Source of the DNA: an uncultured Prochlorococcus sp.
Lineage (GTDB): Bacteria > Cyanobacteriota > Cyanobacteriia > PCC-6307 > Cyanobiaceae
Length of the DNA: 37,135 bases
Reading direction: 5' to 3'
Assembly: GCA_902624785.1 (NCBI GenBank)
Contig: CACNYU010000011.1
Span: forward strand, 1-37,135
Positions 24,901 to 33,676 of this stretch are shown here, in pieces. Position numbers and translations under genes: made by a program. Under the pieces are notes generated by a model. The model ran no database searches and was not told the origin of the DNA. It worked only from the letters and a program-made list of their open reading frames with translations. Numbering within the stretch: position 1 is the first letter of the stretch; every line of letters starts with the position of its first letter.

Positions 24901-25527
24901 ATGAACTTTAATGGCAAAAATTTAATAATCATTGGATCAATTCTTTTTTCATTGCAACTAATTAATTTTGCTTTTATTAATCAAATAAGCCCTGAAATTG
25001 AAAGAGCTCAAGTATTAGCAGCTATATCCTCAATAATCATAATATTGATTGGTTTTTTATTTAAAAGAATTTCTCCTATTAGTGGTGAAAAGGTTTCTTT
25101 AAAAGGAGAAAATGGTTTTATTTATGATTCATCCATTCCTAAAGTGTTACTTGATGAATTAGCTTGGGGTTCTGAAGCAATTTTAACTTCTACTGCTGCA
25201 GCAACAATTTTAATTAACAATAATGGGAAAAATATACTTAAGAGAGGTATAGTTTCAAATAAAAATTTTATTCCAAAAGATATATGTTTAAGATGTTTGA
25301 AAGAAAATAAGTTTATTTCACTTGTAAACACTAAATTTTATCCAGGTAGTGAAGAATTTGATGATTTTTGTAAAGATGTTCCATCAGTATTAGTCATCCC
25401 AATAAATAAAATATGTTTTATTTTAATTGGGGGTTGGTCGACTAGATGTTTTACAAAATCAGATGAAAAATGGATTTTAAATTGGTCAAAGAAACTTCAA
25501 ATAATATTTAAAGAAAATAATTTCTAG
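24901..25527 (+). CDS. CCB2/CCB4-like cofactor assembly protein of complex C (cytochrome b6)
   Basis: A 208-aa protein with two N-terminal TM helices (about 7-27 and 38-56) and a soluble domain. The segments LKGENGFIYDSSIP and LLDELAWGSEAILTSTAAAT, followed by ILKRGI, match the cyanobacterial family annotated as cofactor assembly of complex C subunit B (CCB2/CCB4). In chloroplasts the CCB system attaches the unusual heme c-n covalently to cytochrome b6. The soluble half has a GAF-like alternation of strands. The final TAG lies in a CTAG that also serves as the stop of the opposite lptC-like gene. Confidence 0.8.
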   Translation: MNFNGKNLIIIGSILFSLQLINFAFINQISPEIERAQVLAAISSIIIILIGFLFKRISPISGEKVSLKGENGFIYDSSIPKVLLDELAWGSEAILTSTAAATILINNNGKNILKRGIVSNKNFIPKDICLRCLKENKFISLVNTKFYPGSEEFDDFCKDVPSVLVIPINKICFILIGGWSTRCFTKSDEKWILNWSKKLQIIFKENNF

Positions 25528-26150
25528 AAAATTAATTTTGATTTAACTTTATCATTTTTTGATTCAAATGTAACATCCTTTGTTGAAATATTATAATAAG
25601 CATTTTCTGAACTTATATTATATTTTCTAATACCTTCTTCATCTTTATAATTATATTTAATGGGATTATAAAATAAAATAATATCCTCTTTTTTATCAAA
25701 AATAGCTCTACTAGAACTTAGATTAATAAAATTATTTACTAGTGTCACATTACCTTCTAAAATAAACTCCGATTTGTCAATATTCCAAAATAAGTTATTA
25801 GATTTAATTATAGTTTTATCGTTATTAAAATCATTTATTTCAACATTTCCTTTTAATTCCAAAAATTTATTATTAAGTAATTTTGCACTATCAGAATTAA
25901 CATTAAACTTTACTTTTTCGTCATCAAATAATTTAATATTAGTTTTATTTAATAAATAAGATTGATCTGTCTGATTAAATACTGAATATGGAGTTTCTAG
26001 CATATACAATTTACTTCCATTTTTAGAATAATGATTTAAATTAAATTTTTCAATTATTAGAATCGATTTATCTACTTTCTTTGTACTCACATTACAACTT
26101 GTTATGAACATGGAAGTAAAGATACAAATTAAGTAAAAGAATTTATTCAT
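25524..26150 (-). CDS. lptC: LptC-like LPS export lipoprotein
   Basis: A 208-aa envelope protein with a signal peptide ending in a lipobox-like ITSC (Cys19), so probably a lipoprotein, unlike the TM-anchored LptC of E. coli. The mature part has the repeating beta pattern of LptA/LptC jellyroll proteins (LELKGNVEINDFNNDKTIIK, then FILEGNVTLVN and a DVTFES strand). It should carry lipopolysaccharide from the inner-membrane LptBFG complex. It overlaps the metG end by eight bases. No lptA or lptB gene is near. Confidence 0.8.
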   Translation of the reverse strand: MNKFFYLICIFTSMFITSCNVSTKKVDKSILIIEKFNLNHYSKNGSKLYMLETPYSVFNQTDQSYLLNKTNIKLFDDEKVKFNVNSDSAKLLNNKFLELKGNVEINDFNNDKTIIKSNNLFWNIDKSEFILEGNVTLVNNFINLSSSRAIFDKKEDIILFYNPIKYNYKDEEGIRKYNISSENAYYNISTKDVTFESKNDKVKSKLIF

Positions 26151-27675
26151 AATCTAATTTATTAATAATAGGAATAGGTTTTGGCAAACTTCTTGATTCT
26201 GGTAATAAGCCCCACTTCAAATTTTCTTCCCAATCTTTATTTTCTATATTATTTTCTCCCAATTGATATAAAATTTTTATAGAAAATTCGGGCAATATAG
26301 GCCTTATAAGAGTACCAATAATTCTTGTTGCTTCTAGAACATTATAAATAATTAATTTAACCTCATTTATATTTTTATCATCTTTAATTAATGACCAAGG
26401 TTCTTTTTTATTAAGGTATAGATTTACATTAGTTGCAAATACTAATATTTCATTTGATGCTTTGTCTATTTTAAAATTATCAAAATAAGTTAAAAAATTT
26501 TTTGTAGATTTATTTGCTAATGTAATGAGTTCGTTATTATTCTTTTCGCTCAAAGGTGGTGTTTGATTGTTAAACCACTTGCGGGACATTGAAGTAGTTC
26601 TATTTAATAAATTTCCAATTGTATTCGCTAAATCATTATTAATGATGTCCACAAACCTTCTATCTTGAAAGTCTCCATCACTTCCTAAGGAGATATCTTT
26701 GAGTAGATACCACCTTACCGACTCCTCACCATATTTCTTGAGTAAATTTTCAGGATCTAATACATTACCTAAACTCTTACCCATTTTTTGACCTTCTCTT
26801 GTTAAAAATCCGTGCCCTAATATTTTTTTTGGAGGTTTCATTCCAGCAGAGATAAGCATAGCTGGCCAATAGATTGCATGAAATCTAAGTATATCCTTAC
26901 CAATAATATGAACATTTGCAGGCCATCCCGATTCTATTGATGAGTCTAAGGAATATTTATTATCATCTGATGAAATAGAACTCACATATCCAAGAAGTGC
27001 GTCGAACCATACATAAAATGTGTGATTTATGTAATCAGGAACCCTAATTCCCCAATCTAAATTCGTTCTAGAAATTGAGAAATCTTTTAAACCTTTAGAG
27101 ACAAAATTAATAATTTCATTTCTTCTCTCTTTAGGTTCAATAAATTCTGGGTCTTGAATCAATTCCTCTATAGCCTTCTGATATTTTGATAGACGAAAAA
27201 ACAAATTATTCTCATTTTTCCACTCTAGATTCTTTTTATGAATGGGACACTTATACGATGGCGAATTATCTGGATTATCTTTAAACTCTTCGCAGCCAAC
27301 ACAGTACCAACCTTTCTGCTCCCCCATATAAATATCATTTGATGCTTTTACTTTTTCGTAAAATTCATGAACAACTTTTTCATGCTCTGGAGATGTTGTT
27401 CTAATAAATTTATTGAATGAGATATTCCATTTAAGCCAATTTTTTTTAAAAATTTCAGAAATCTCGTCACAATGTTCCTTTGGAGAGACTCCATTATTAA
27501 ATGCAGTTCTTTGAATTTTTAAACCATGCTCGTCTACCCCTGTTATAAAAAGCACTTTTTCTCCTCTCAATCTTTTGTATCTCGCTATTGAATCACAAAT
27601 TATTGTTGTATAAACACTACCCAAATGAGGTTTATCATTTACATAATATAAAGGTGTAGTGATAATAAAATTCAT
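26143..27675 (-). CDS. metG: Methionyl-tRNA synthetase
   Basis: Class I aminoacyl-tRNA synthetase of 510 aa. I set the start at ATG 27675 (MNFIITTPLYYVNDKPHLGS); the ORF extends nine codons upstream, but those residues are unrelated to the family. The HIGH equivalent is HLGS in KPHLGSVYTTI. The KMSKS loop is GQKMGKSLGNV. A zinc knob is visible at about 130-155 (CVGCEEF ... CPIHKK). The anticodon-binding helices occupy the last 150 residues. There is no C-terminal EMAPII-like dimerisation domain, consistent with the short bacterial form. It lies in an rpmG-rpsR-rnb-metG-lptC transcription direction. Confidence 0.97.
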   Translation of the reverse strand: MNFIITTPLYYVNDKPHLGSVYTTIICDSIARYKRLRGEKVLFITGVDEHGLKIQRTAFNNGVSPKEHCDEISEIFKKNWLKWNISFNKFIRTTSPEHEKVVHEFYEKVKASNDIYMGEQKGWYCVGCEEFKDNPDNSPSYKCPIHKKNLEWKNENNLFFRLSKYQKAIEELIQDPEFIEPKERRNEIINFVSKGLKDFSISRTNLDWGIRVPDYINHTFYVWFDALLGYVSSISSDDNKYSLDSSIESGWPANVHIIGKDILRFHAIYWPAMLISAGMKPPKKILGHGFLTREGQKMGKSLGNVLDPENLLKKYGEESVRWYLLKDISLGSDGDFQDRRFVDIINNDLANTIGNLLNRTTSMSRKWFNNQTPPLSEKNNNELITLANKSTKNFLTYFDNFKIDKASNEILVFATNVNLYLNKKEPWSLIKDDKNINEVKLIIYNVLEATRIIGTLIRPILPEFSIKILYQLGENNIENKDWEENLKWGLLPESRSLPKPIPIINKLDYE

Positions 27676-27728
27676 CAAGTTATTTTTTTTTAATACTAAC
27701 AAATTATTAATTCAAAATTAATCCTGAC

Positions 27729-28916
27729 TTAATTTATAAATTCCAAAAGATTTGAATTGTGATTATGGTTATATTTAATTTTATAAATTTTGTTAGGAAA
27801 TGTATCTATAGATATATACAACTTTATTAATAACTCTAAATTATATGAACTAAAGAAAACTAATGCAATATTTTTTTTATGATTTATCCACCTAATAAAT
27901 ATTATTTTATGTAATATATTATTTGTATTATTAAAATATATTTTAAGATAAAAAAGTTTATTTTCTTTTATTATATTATTATTTTCTTTTTGTTTTATGT
28001 TACTTAACTCTATTTCTTTGTTAACAATTTCCTCATTTAAGATTTCTTTATTATTTATATATAAATATAACTGTCTTTGAACAAGTAGATCAAGATATCT
28101 TCTTAAGGGAGATGTCGTTTGAACATAAGAATCTAATCCAAGAGTTTCATGTTTACCAGCTTTTAATGATATAAAACTTTTGCCAATGAATTGTTTAAGA
28201 ATAATATATTTAATTGGGCTATTAAAGTTTCGCTCCAATATACTTTTGGGATCACAATTTATCTTTTGCGTTCTAAAAGGTGAAGGAATATTATTTTTCC
28301 AAAGATATTCACTGGTAATATTTCCCATCAAAATCATAGCTTCGGATACTAAGTTATGAGCTGGAGTTATTTCAGTTGTTTCAAATGAAATTGTATTATT
28401 ATTATGATGTAAAATTTTTGTATATCTATTATTAAATGTTATCGCACCATTCTTTTTTCTATAATTAAAACTTTTCTTTAATAATTTATTTAATATTATT
28501 AATTCATACTCTTCTTTAGGTTCCAATTCTAAGATTTCATTAGTATCTTCATATGTAAATTCATAGTTTGGTTTAATAAGTGTCTCTAAAATTTTATATT
28601 TTTTAATGGAACCATTTTCATTTAGTTCTATACAAGCACTTAATGTTTCAGATAATTTATTTTTCTTTAAGTTCGATTGCTCAATTATATTTTTTGGGAG
28701 CATTGATATGCATTTATCTACTAGGTACAAACTTGAAGATCTTTTTTTAGCATTAATATCAATCTCTGAATTAAATTCAAATAATTTTGATGGATAGCTT
28801 ACATGTATCCATATATTTCTTACATCATTATTAATTTCTAAGGAAATAGCATCATCTATTTCAATAGGATTTTTAGAGTCAATAATAAAAGTCTTTAAAT
28901 TTGTTAAATCTTTCAA
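27729..28916 (-). CDS. Compact RNase II/R-family exoribonuclease (RNB domain)
   Basis: A 395-aa protein consisting mainly of the RNB catalytic domain. The metal site IDSKNPIEIDDAIS (12-25) keeps D13, D21 and D22, with E19 at the fourth position. The Arg motif TSPLRRYLDLLVQRQ lies at about 265-279, and the intervening NLVSEAMILMGNITSEYL segment is normal. No cold-shock domain precedes it, and the last ~75 residues form at most a degenerate OB fold. It should therefore be hydrolytic, but it lacks the usual RNA-clamping domains (typical RNase II/R is 640-800 aa). It begins 13 bp after the rpsR stop, suggesting transcription together with rpsR and rpmG. Confidence 0.88.
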   Translation of the reverse strand: MKDLTNLKTFIIDSKNPIEIDDAISLEINNDVRNIWIHVSYPSKLFEFNSEIDINAKKRSSSLYLVDKCISMLPKNIIEQSNLKKNKLSETLSACIELNENGSIKKYKILETLIKPNYEFTYEDTNEILELEPKEEYELIILNKLLKKSFNYRKKNGAITFNNRYTKILHHNNNTISFETTEITPAHNLVSEAMILMGNITSEYLWKNNIPSPFRTQKINCDPKSILERNFNSPIKYIILKQFIGKSFISLKAGKHETLGLDSYVQTTSPLRRYLDLLVQRQLYLYINNKEILNEEIVNKEIELSNIKQKENNNIIKENKLFYLKIYFNNTNNILHKIIFIRWINHKKNIALVFFSSYNLELLIKLYISIDTFPNKIYKIKYNHNHNSNLLEFIN

Positions 28917-28929
28917 ATAAGTATTGCTT

Positions 28930-29151
28930 TTAACCTTCAGGATTTACAAACGGGAGTAATGCTACTATTCTCGCTCTCTTAACAGCCAATGTTAGATCTC
29001 TCTGTTGTTTCGCCGTTAAGCCAGTCATTCTCCTCGGAAGTATTTTGCCCCTTTCCGTTATAAATTTCTTTAATAGCTCTACATCTTTATAATCAATAGG
29101 ATCGCCAGGCTTGATTGGAGAAAGTTGTTTTTTAAAAATTGAATTTGACAT
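28930..29151 (-). CDS. rpsR: 30S ribosomal protein S18
   Basis: 73 aa with the S18 core: [20 protein letters not shown], then the [15 protein letters not shown] segment and a basic helix with [13 protein letters not shown]. This binds 16S rRNA next to S6. It follows rpmG by 10 bp; the rpmG-rpsR pairing is standard in cyanobacteria and plastids. Confidence 0.97.
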   Translation of the reverse strand: MSNSIFKKQLSPIKPGDPIDYKDVELLKKFITERGKILPRRMTGLTAKQQRDLTLAVKRARIVALLPFVNPEG

Positions 29152-29161
29152 AATCTTTCTT

Positions 29162-29359
29162 TTACTTAATTTCTTTATGAATAGTCATTTTATTTAATTG
29201 AGGACAGAATTTTTTTAATTCTAATCTTTCAGTAGTATTTCTACGATTTTTTTCAGTTGTATACCTTGATACTCCTGGTTTACGCATCTTTGAAGCTGGT
29301 GTACTACGACACTCTGTGCATTCTAGTGTAACTACTATTCTCGTACCCTTTTTCGCCAT
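29162..29359 (-). CDS. rpmG: 50S ribosomal protein L33
   Basis: 65 aa, beginning [20 protein letters not shown], with C15 and C18 of the usual CxxC. The second zinc Cys pair is reduced: the matching C-terminal site has only one Cys ([17 protein letters not shown]), so this is probably the cyanobacterial single-pair variant. The region [20 protein letters not shown] is highly conserved. It is the first gene of the minus-strand rpmG-rpsR-rnb group and divergent from pheT across 100 bp. Confidence 0.96.
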   Translation of the reverse strand: MAKKGTRIVVTLECTECRSTPASKMRKPGVSRYTTEKNRRNTTERLELKKFCPQLNKMTIHKEIK

Positions 29360-29459
29360 TTTTAAATAATACTTTTAATGTATAATTTTCTATTGTACAG
29401 GTTCATCAAACTATTTTGAAAGTACCTACTCAATCTTTTAGAATAAATTAAAAATAAAT

Positions 29460-31910
29460 ATGAAAGTTTCTCAAAATTGGTTAAAAGAGCTAGTCGAGAT
29501 AAATACTACGCCTGAAAAACTATCCGAAAAACTATCAACTGGTGGCTTTGAAGTCGAATCATTAGTTGATACTTCATCTAAATATAAAGGTATAGTATTG
29601 GGAAAAGTATTGTCAGCAGTAAAACATAATAATTCAGATAAATTATCTATATGTAAAGTTGATATTGGTAATGAACAATTACAAATAATTTGCGGAGCAA
29701 AAAATGTTAGAGCAAATATTTATGTATATGTTGCAACTATAGGCACCTATTTAGAAAAAGTTGATTTAACTATAAAAGCAAGTGAAATAAGAGGTGTACA
29801 TAGCGAAGGCATGATTTGTTCACTTGAAGAACTTGGATTTGAAGAGAAAAGTAATGGTATAGCCATAGTTGAAAAATCAGTCGTTCAAAAACATAAATTA
29901 GGTACACCAATTTCAGAATTATTAGATCTTTGTGACTTTATATATGAATTAGCTATTACTGCTAATAGACCAGATGGAATGTCAATGATTGGTATTGCTA
30001 GAGAGGTATCTGCACTTTTACAAACTAAACTAAATAATCCTGAAATCTCAGAAGATTTACCAATAAGTGAATTTCAGCCGAAAATAACAAAGACTAACTC
30101 AATGAATAATGATTCAATTTATTCCATAACAACTATTAATAATGTTAACGGTAAAAAGATATCGCCAAAATGGTTAAGAGATAGATTAGAGAAATCAAAT
30201 ATTAAGTCTATTAATTTAATTGTTGACATAACTAATTACATACTTTTAGAACAGGGGCAACCATTACATGCATTTGATAAAGATAAATTATCAAAGTTAA
30301 TAGGTAAAGCTGTATCACAAAATGATTTTGGAATTAGAGATGCTAAAGATGGTGAAATTCTTAATGGCTTAGATAATAAAATTTATAAATTAAATGAAAA
30401 TATTACTGTAATTACATGTGCAGATGTACCAATTGCAATCGCAGGAGTAATTGGTGGAAATGAAACTTCTGTTACTGATGCGACTACTTCAATATTCTTG
30501 GAAGCCGCTGTATTTAATCCTACTTCCATTAGAAAATCGTCCAAGGAAATTGGTTTAAGAACTGAATCTAGTAGTCGTTTTGAAAAGGGTATTTCAAATA
30601 AAAATACAATACCTTCAGTCAAAAGAGCTATAAAATTGTTTAGTAAATTTTTTAATATATCAAACCAAATGCTGTTTATTTCAGGGGATATTAGTGATAA
30701 TTATAAATTAATAAAATTACGTAGAGATAGGATTCACAAGATATTAGGGCCAATAAAAGATAAGAATACTAATAATTTAATTAAAAGAAATTTAAATGAT
30801 AAAGAAATAACTAATAAGCTTAAATTGATTGGCTGTACTTTAATAAATAAAGATTACGGATGGGATGTTGAAGTAATTCCTAATAGAGCTCAAGATCTCT
30901 TCAGAGAAATAGATTTGATTGAAGAGATAGCAAGATTAATTGGCTATGACATGTTCGATGAGAATATCCCTAATCCACTTATTCCAGGTAAATTAACAAA
31001 CTTACAGAATTCAATAAGAAAAATTAGACAGGGATTTATACATTCAGGTTTTAATGAAGTCTTAACTTATTCCTTGGTACCAAACGATAATAATAAAAGG
31101 ATCAAGATCGCAAATCCTTTGTTAAAAGAGACAAGTTGTCTAAGAAATAATTTATGGGAGGAACATATTAAAATAGTAAATCAAAATATTAACAATGGAA
31201 GTAAAAATTGTTGGATTTTTGAAATAGGTAAAATTTTTAAAGATAATAATAATTTGTTTGTAGAAGAAGAATTTATTAATGGTGCAATTTGTGGTAATAA
31301 TAAATTTGAGTTATGGGATAATTCAGGTAAAGAAAAGGATTTAGATTATTTTGAAGCGAGAGGAAAATTAAGGGAATCTTTAGATTCATTAAAAATTTCA
31401 ATACTTGATAAAACTACAGATAAAGTAGATTTTTTACATCCAGGTAGAACATCATTGTTATTTATAGAGGGTAAAGAATCAGGATATTTTGGTCAAATTC
31501 ATCCAAGGTATCATATGGAGAAAAATAATCATAAAAATATATATATCTTTAGTATTAAACTTAAAACTATCTCAGAAGCTTGCACAAGAAAGAATAAATG
31601 GAATCCAAGTTTTATAAATTATCCAACAGTTCCGAAAATTGAGCGTGATATAAATTTAATTTTTAATAAAAAATATCTAATGAGTGAGATAATTACATCT
31701 ATAAGAAAATCTGGAAAAAAATTATTGGAAAATGTCAATCTTGTAGATATATATTCAGATGAATCATTAGGTAAAGATAATATTAGTTATACTTTTAGAC
31801 TTTCTTACAGGGATCATAATAGGACTCTTAAGGATTCTGAAATTACAGAACTAAATACTAATATCATTTCGAACATTGAAAATAAATATTCTGCAAAAAT
31901 AAGGTATTAA
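29460..31910 (+). CDS. pheT: Phenylalanyl-tRNA synthetase beta subunit
   Basis: 816 aa, full length. Visible domains: an N-terminal EMAPII-like tRNA-binding domain (about 40-150; IICGAKNVRA), a B3/B4 editing domain (about 210-385; DITNYILLEQGQPLHAFD), a B5 domain (about 410-490), the catalytic-like core (about 495-695) and a C-terminal FDX-ACB domain (about 720-815; FINYPTVPKIERDIN ... TFRLSYRDHNRTLKDSEI). pheS is not in the window, as is common in cyanobacteria where the subunits are unlinked. Start ATG 29460 fits the usual MKVSxxWL N-terminus. Confidence 0.97.
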   Translation: MKVSQNWLKELVEINTTPEKLSEKLSTGGFEVESLVDTSSKYKGIVLGKVLSAVKHNNSDKLSICKVDIGNEQLQIICGAKNVRANIYVYVATIGTYLEKVDLTIKASEIRGVHSEGMICSLEELGFEEKSNGIAIVEKSVVQKHKLGTPISELLDLCDFIYELAITANRPDGMSMIGIAREVSALLQTKLNNPEISEDLPISEFQPKITKTNSMNNDSIYSITTINNVNGKKISPKWLRDRLEKSNIKSINLIVDITNYILLEQGQPLHAFDKDKLSKLIGKAVSQNDFGIRDAKDGEILNGLDNKIYKLNENITVITCADVPIAIAGVIGGNETSVTDATTSIFLEAAVFNPTSIRKSSKEIGLRTESSSRFEKGISNKNTIPSVKRAIKLFSKFFNISNQMLFISGDISDNYKLIKLRRDRIHKILGPIKDKNTNNLIKRNLNDKEITNKLKLIGCTLINKDYGWDVEVIPNRAQDLFREIDLIEEIARLIGYDMFDENIPNPLIPGKLTNLQNSIRKIRQGFIHSGFNEVLTYSLVPNDNNKRIKIANPLLKETSCLRNNLWEEHIKIVNQNINNGSKNCWIFEIGKIFKDNNNLFVEEEFINGAICGNNKFELWDNSGKEKDLDYFEARGKLRESLDSLKISILDKTTDKVDFLHPGRTSLLFIEGKESGYFGQIHPRYHMEKNNHKNIYIFSIKLKTISEACTRKNKWNPSFINYPTVPKIERDINLIFNKKYLMSEIITSIRKSGKKLLENVNLVDIYSDESLGKDNISYTFRLSYRDHNRTLKDSEITELNTNIISNIENKYSAKIRY

Positions 31911-31927
31911 GTCTTCTCAAAAGTATT

Positions 31928-31966
31928 AGAATAGACTCATTATTAGTCTTTATATTAGTCTATTCT
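31928..31966. repeat. Dyad repeat copy 1 (AGACT/AGTCT), pheT 3' region
   Basis: AGAATAGACT (31928-31937) and AGTCTATTCT (31957-31966) are perfect inverted 10-bp arms. A further AGTCT (31945-31949) in the loop offers an alternative shorter stem, so the element can switch between two hairpins. It lies 18 bp behind the pheT stop and could end that transcript, although there is no long U-tract. It is the first of four related elements before 32520. Confidence 0.6.
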
Positions 31967-32062
31967 GAGATAAATAATAAGCATAAATTTTAAATTTCTT
32001 GCGGTAATAATTCTTGTACTTGCATCGAATAAAATAACTGCGGAAAATTTAGAATTATTTTA

Positions 32063-32197
32063 ATGGCTAATTTAAGTTTAACCTTGAGTACTGCCATTAA
32101 GACAGTTCTTCTCATGGAAGATCTATTTAATTGCAACTGTTCTAAGCGGGTAAGTATTAATTGGACAAAAACAGGACATATTTATTGCCTCGCTTGA
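32063..32197 (+). CDS. Possible 44-aa Cys-containing peptide
   Basis: An ATG ORF inside the pheT-downstream region. The N-terminal half is hydrophobic (MANLSLTLSTAIKTVLLMED) and the second half has three Cys and one His (LFNCNCSKRVSINWTKTGHI, ending YCLA), an arrangement that could bind a metal. An antisense 35-aa ORF overlaps it, so chance is possible. No family recognised. Between this ORF and 32585 there are about 390 bp without a gene; they contain only the dyad repeats listed separately. Confidence 0.35.
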   Translation: MANLSLTLSTAIKTVLLMEDLFNCNCSKRVSINWTKTGHIYCLA

Positions 32198-32226
32198 GGT
32201 AATGACTATCTACCTTGTCTAATTCA

Positions 32227-32263
32227 GGACTTACTTATAGACTTATATATAGTCTTATATAAG
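32227..32263. repeat. Dyad repeat copy 2
   Basis: Starts GGACTTACTTATAGACTTAT and ends AGTCTTATATAAG. It contains AGACT-TATATAT-AGTCT and the 10-bp palindrome CTTATATAAG. Shares the GACTTA...AGTCTTAT...ATATAAG frame with copy 3. Confidence 0.5.
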
Positions 32264-32404
32264 AATAGTAATACTATTTTGTATTCCAGGAAAACCTTCG
32301 CGTATATTTTATGATTGTTATCAACTAGCTTTGATATTTGTTAGTTGTATTGTTGAGGTTTATACTTTGAAAATTATATTTTATCTTGGATGAGACTTAT
32401 TCCC

Positions 32405-32434
32405 GGACTTATTATTAGTCTTATTCTATATAAG
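32405..32434. repeat. Dyad repeat copy 3
   Basis: Starts GGACTTATTATTAGTCTTAT and ends TCTATATAAG. It matches copy 2 at both ends (GGACTTA and ATATAAG) and copy 1 in the middle (TTATTAGTCTT), which ties the four elements together as one diverged family. Confidence 0.5.
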
Positions 32435-32488
32435 ATCTTAGCAACTATCTTAATTTTTATATTACCTGTCAAATATTAGACCAATTTC

Positions 32489-32519
32489 TAGACTCAGTAT
32501 TAGTCTGATATTAGACTGG
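32489..32519. repeat. Dyad repeat copy 4
   Basis: Starts TAGACTCAGTATTAGTCTGA and ends TATTAGACTGG. The first 17 bases differ from copy 1 (TAGACTCATTATTAGTCT) at only one position. AGACT/AGTCT arms again give a small hairpin. It is the last copy, 145 bp before the likely start of the next small gene. Confidence 0.52.
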
Positions 32520-32663
32520 AAAGAATTATCTCATTCCTAGCAAAATTAATATGGAAATTTTCCACTTTTAAAATTTTTCTTAATTATGATAAGTTTTTAT
32601 ATCATAAAAGTGTTATTCTGTACATCAAAATCTTCAAAGGAATCTAAAAGTTTCTTTCAAAAT

Positions 32664-32777
32664 ATGAAGTTAGAAATGCTTAATAATCTAAAAGATTCTT
32701 TAGAGAGAAAAACCGCTTCAGTTTTAGCTTCAATAGAAGTTCTCGAAAAGCAAATTGAAAGAGACAAACAAGATTAA
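32664..32777 (+). CDS. Small coiled-coil protein, 37 aa
   Basis: From ATG 32664 the peptide is MKLEMLNNLKDSLERKTASV followed by LASIEVLEKQIERDKQD, an uninterrupted amphipathic helix with heptad Leu/Val/Ile spacing. An upstream in-frame ATG at 32586 would give 63 aa but adds a low-quality stretch (Ser/Lys-rich), so I prefer the shorter form. The evident heptads and lack of AT-driven bias suggest a real conserved peptide; the function is unknown. It converges with the Ap4A phosphorylase-like gene four bases away. Confidence 0.55.
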   Translation: MKLEMLNNLKDSLERKTASVLASIEVLEKQIERDKQD

Positions 32778-32781
32778 ATAT

Positions 32782-33612
32782 TCATAAAAAATTTTCTAAT
32801 AATTTTTCTGGGCCATAATTTTTTAAAAACTTAAGGTCAGATTCTTCTGTTACTAATATATAACCGGCAAATCCTAAAGCATTAATACTTATACCGTAAA
32901 AATTATCTAATTTTCTTTTTATTAATATCATCCAATTATTTGTAAAAATCAAGTTATATGGAAATCTAGGTTTTTTATCCATATTAGGCTCTCCTAGACC
33001 TAATTTACTTAATAAGTCATTGTAAATCTCATGAACATTTTCTTCATTTAATGATTTTGAGAATTGTTTTATTATTATATTTTTACAGAATTTTTTATTT
33101 TTATAATTTATATTATTAAAATTTAGAATCCATTCTTCTCTAGGACAGGATAATTCTGACGTATCTCTCCTTAATAATTGAATATGTCGATGAGGTTGAC
33201 TTGCTCCTGCCAAAGGGCCACTATTAAAAAACCACAAGCCTGTGGTATCTTTATTAACTTCTTTTATAGCATCCCAATCATTTATATCTATCCATCCATT
33301 TTGTTCTTTCCATTCATTTGTAATTAAGAGTAAATGTCCTAGCTGAACTGGATATTTATTTAGTATTAAATGGTGGTAATTTCCTATAGCATCTATTTCT
33401 AAGTTATTATCCCACGGTTTGAATGGATTAATTTTGGGTCCTATTAAAGTATTTTTCTTAAATTTAGTGATATCTAATTCACGTATAATAAAATCATTAC
33501 CTTTATAAAGATTTTTTGTAATGTCAGTTGTCTTTAGGGGAAATAAGCTTTTAGAATTTATGGAAAAATTTGTTTTTTTTAAAGCCTTTTCCCAATATAT
33601 TTCTTTCGTCAT
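32782..33612 (-). CDS. ATP adenylyltransferase-like (Ap4A phosphorylase) HIT protein
   Basis: A 276-aa protein of the ATP adenylyltransferase (Apa1/2-type) group in the HIT superfamily, which splits diadenosine tetraphosphate by phosphorolysis into ATP and ADP. The catalytic triad HxHxQ is seen in SQPHRHIQLL at about 137-146, preceded by the substrate strand FNSGPLAGAS. The N-terminal part (NPFKPWDNNLEIDAIGNYHH) and the C-terminal domain (RFPYNLIFTNNWMILIKRK ... GISINALGFAG) fit this family rather than the small HIT hydrolases. Cytosolic. It stands alone on the minus strand. Confidence 0.85.
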   Translation of the reverse strand: MTKEIYWEKALKKTNFSINSKSLFPLKTTDITKNLYKGNDFIIRELDITKFKKNTLIGPKINPFKPWDNNLEIDAIGNYHHLILNKYPVQLGHLLLITNEWKEQNGWIDINDWDAIKEVNKDTTGLWFFNSGPLAGASQPHRHIQLLRRDTSELSCPREEWILNFNNINYKNKKFCKNIIIKQFSKSLNEENVHEIYNDLLSKLGLGEPNMDKKPRFPYNLIFTNNWMILIKRKLDNFYGISINALGFAGYILVTEESDLKFLKNYGPEKLLENFL

Positions 33613-33676
33613 TTAAAAATTATCAAGAAAAATATAAGCAATAATTTATATTGTAAAAAATAAGGATAACAATTTT

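Noticed and set aside
31990-32097. 35-aa minus-strand ORF in the pheT-downstream region
   Set aside because: It partly overlaps the 44-aa plus-strand ORF, has no distinctive features and is of a size expected by chance.
31928-32519. CRISPR array
   Set aside because: The four repeats are diverged, unevenly spaced (roughly 60 to 270 bp between them) and no cas genes are present.
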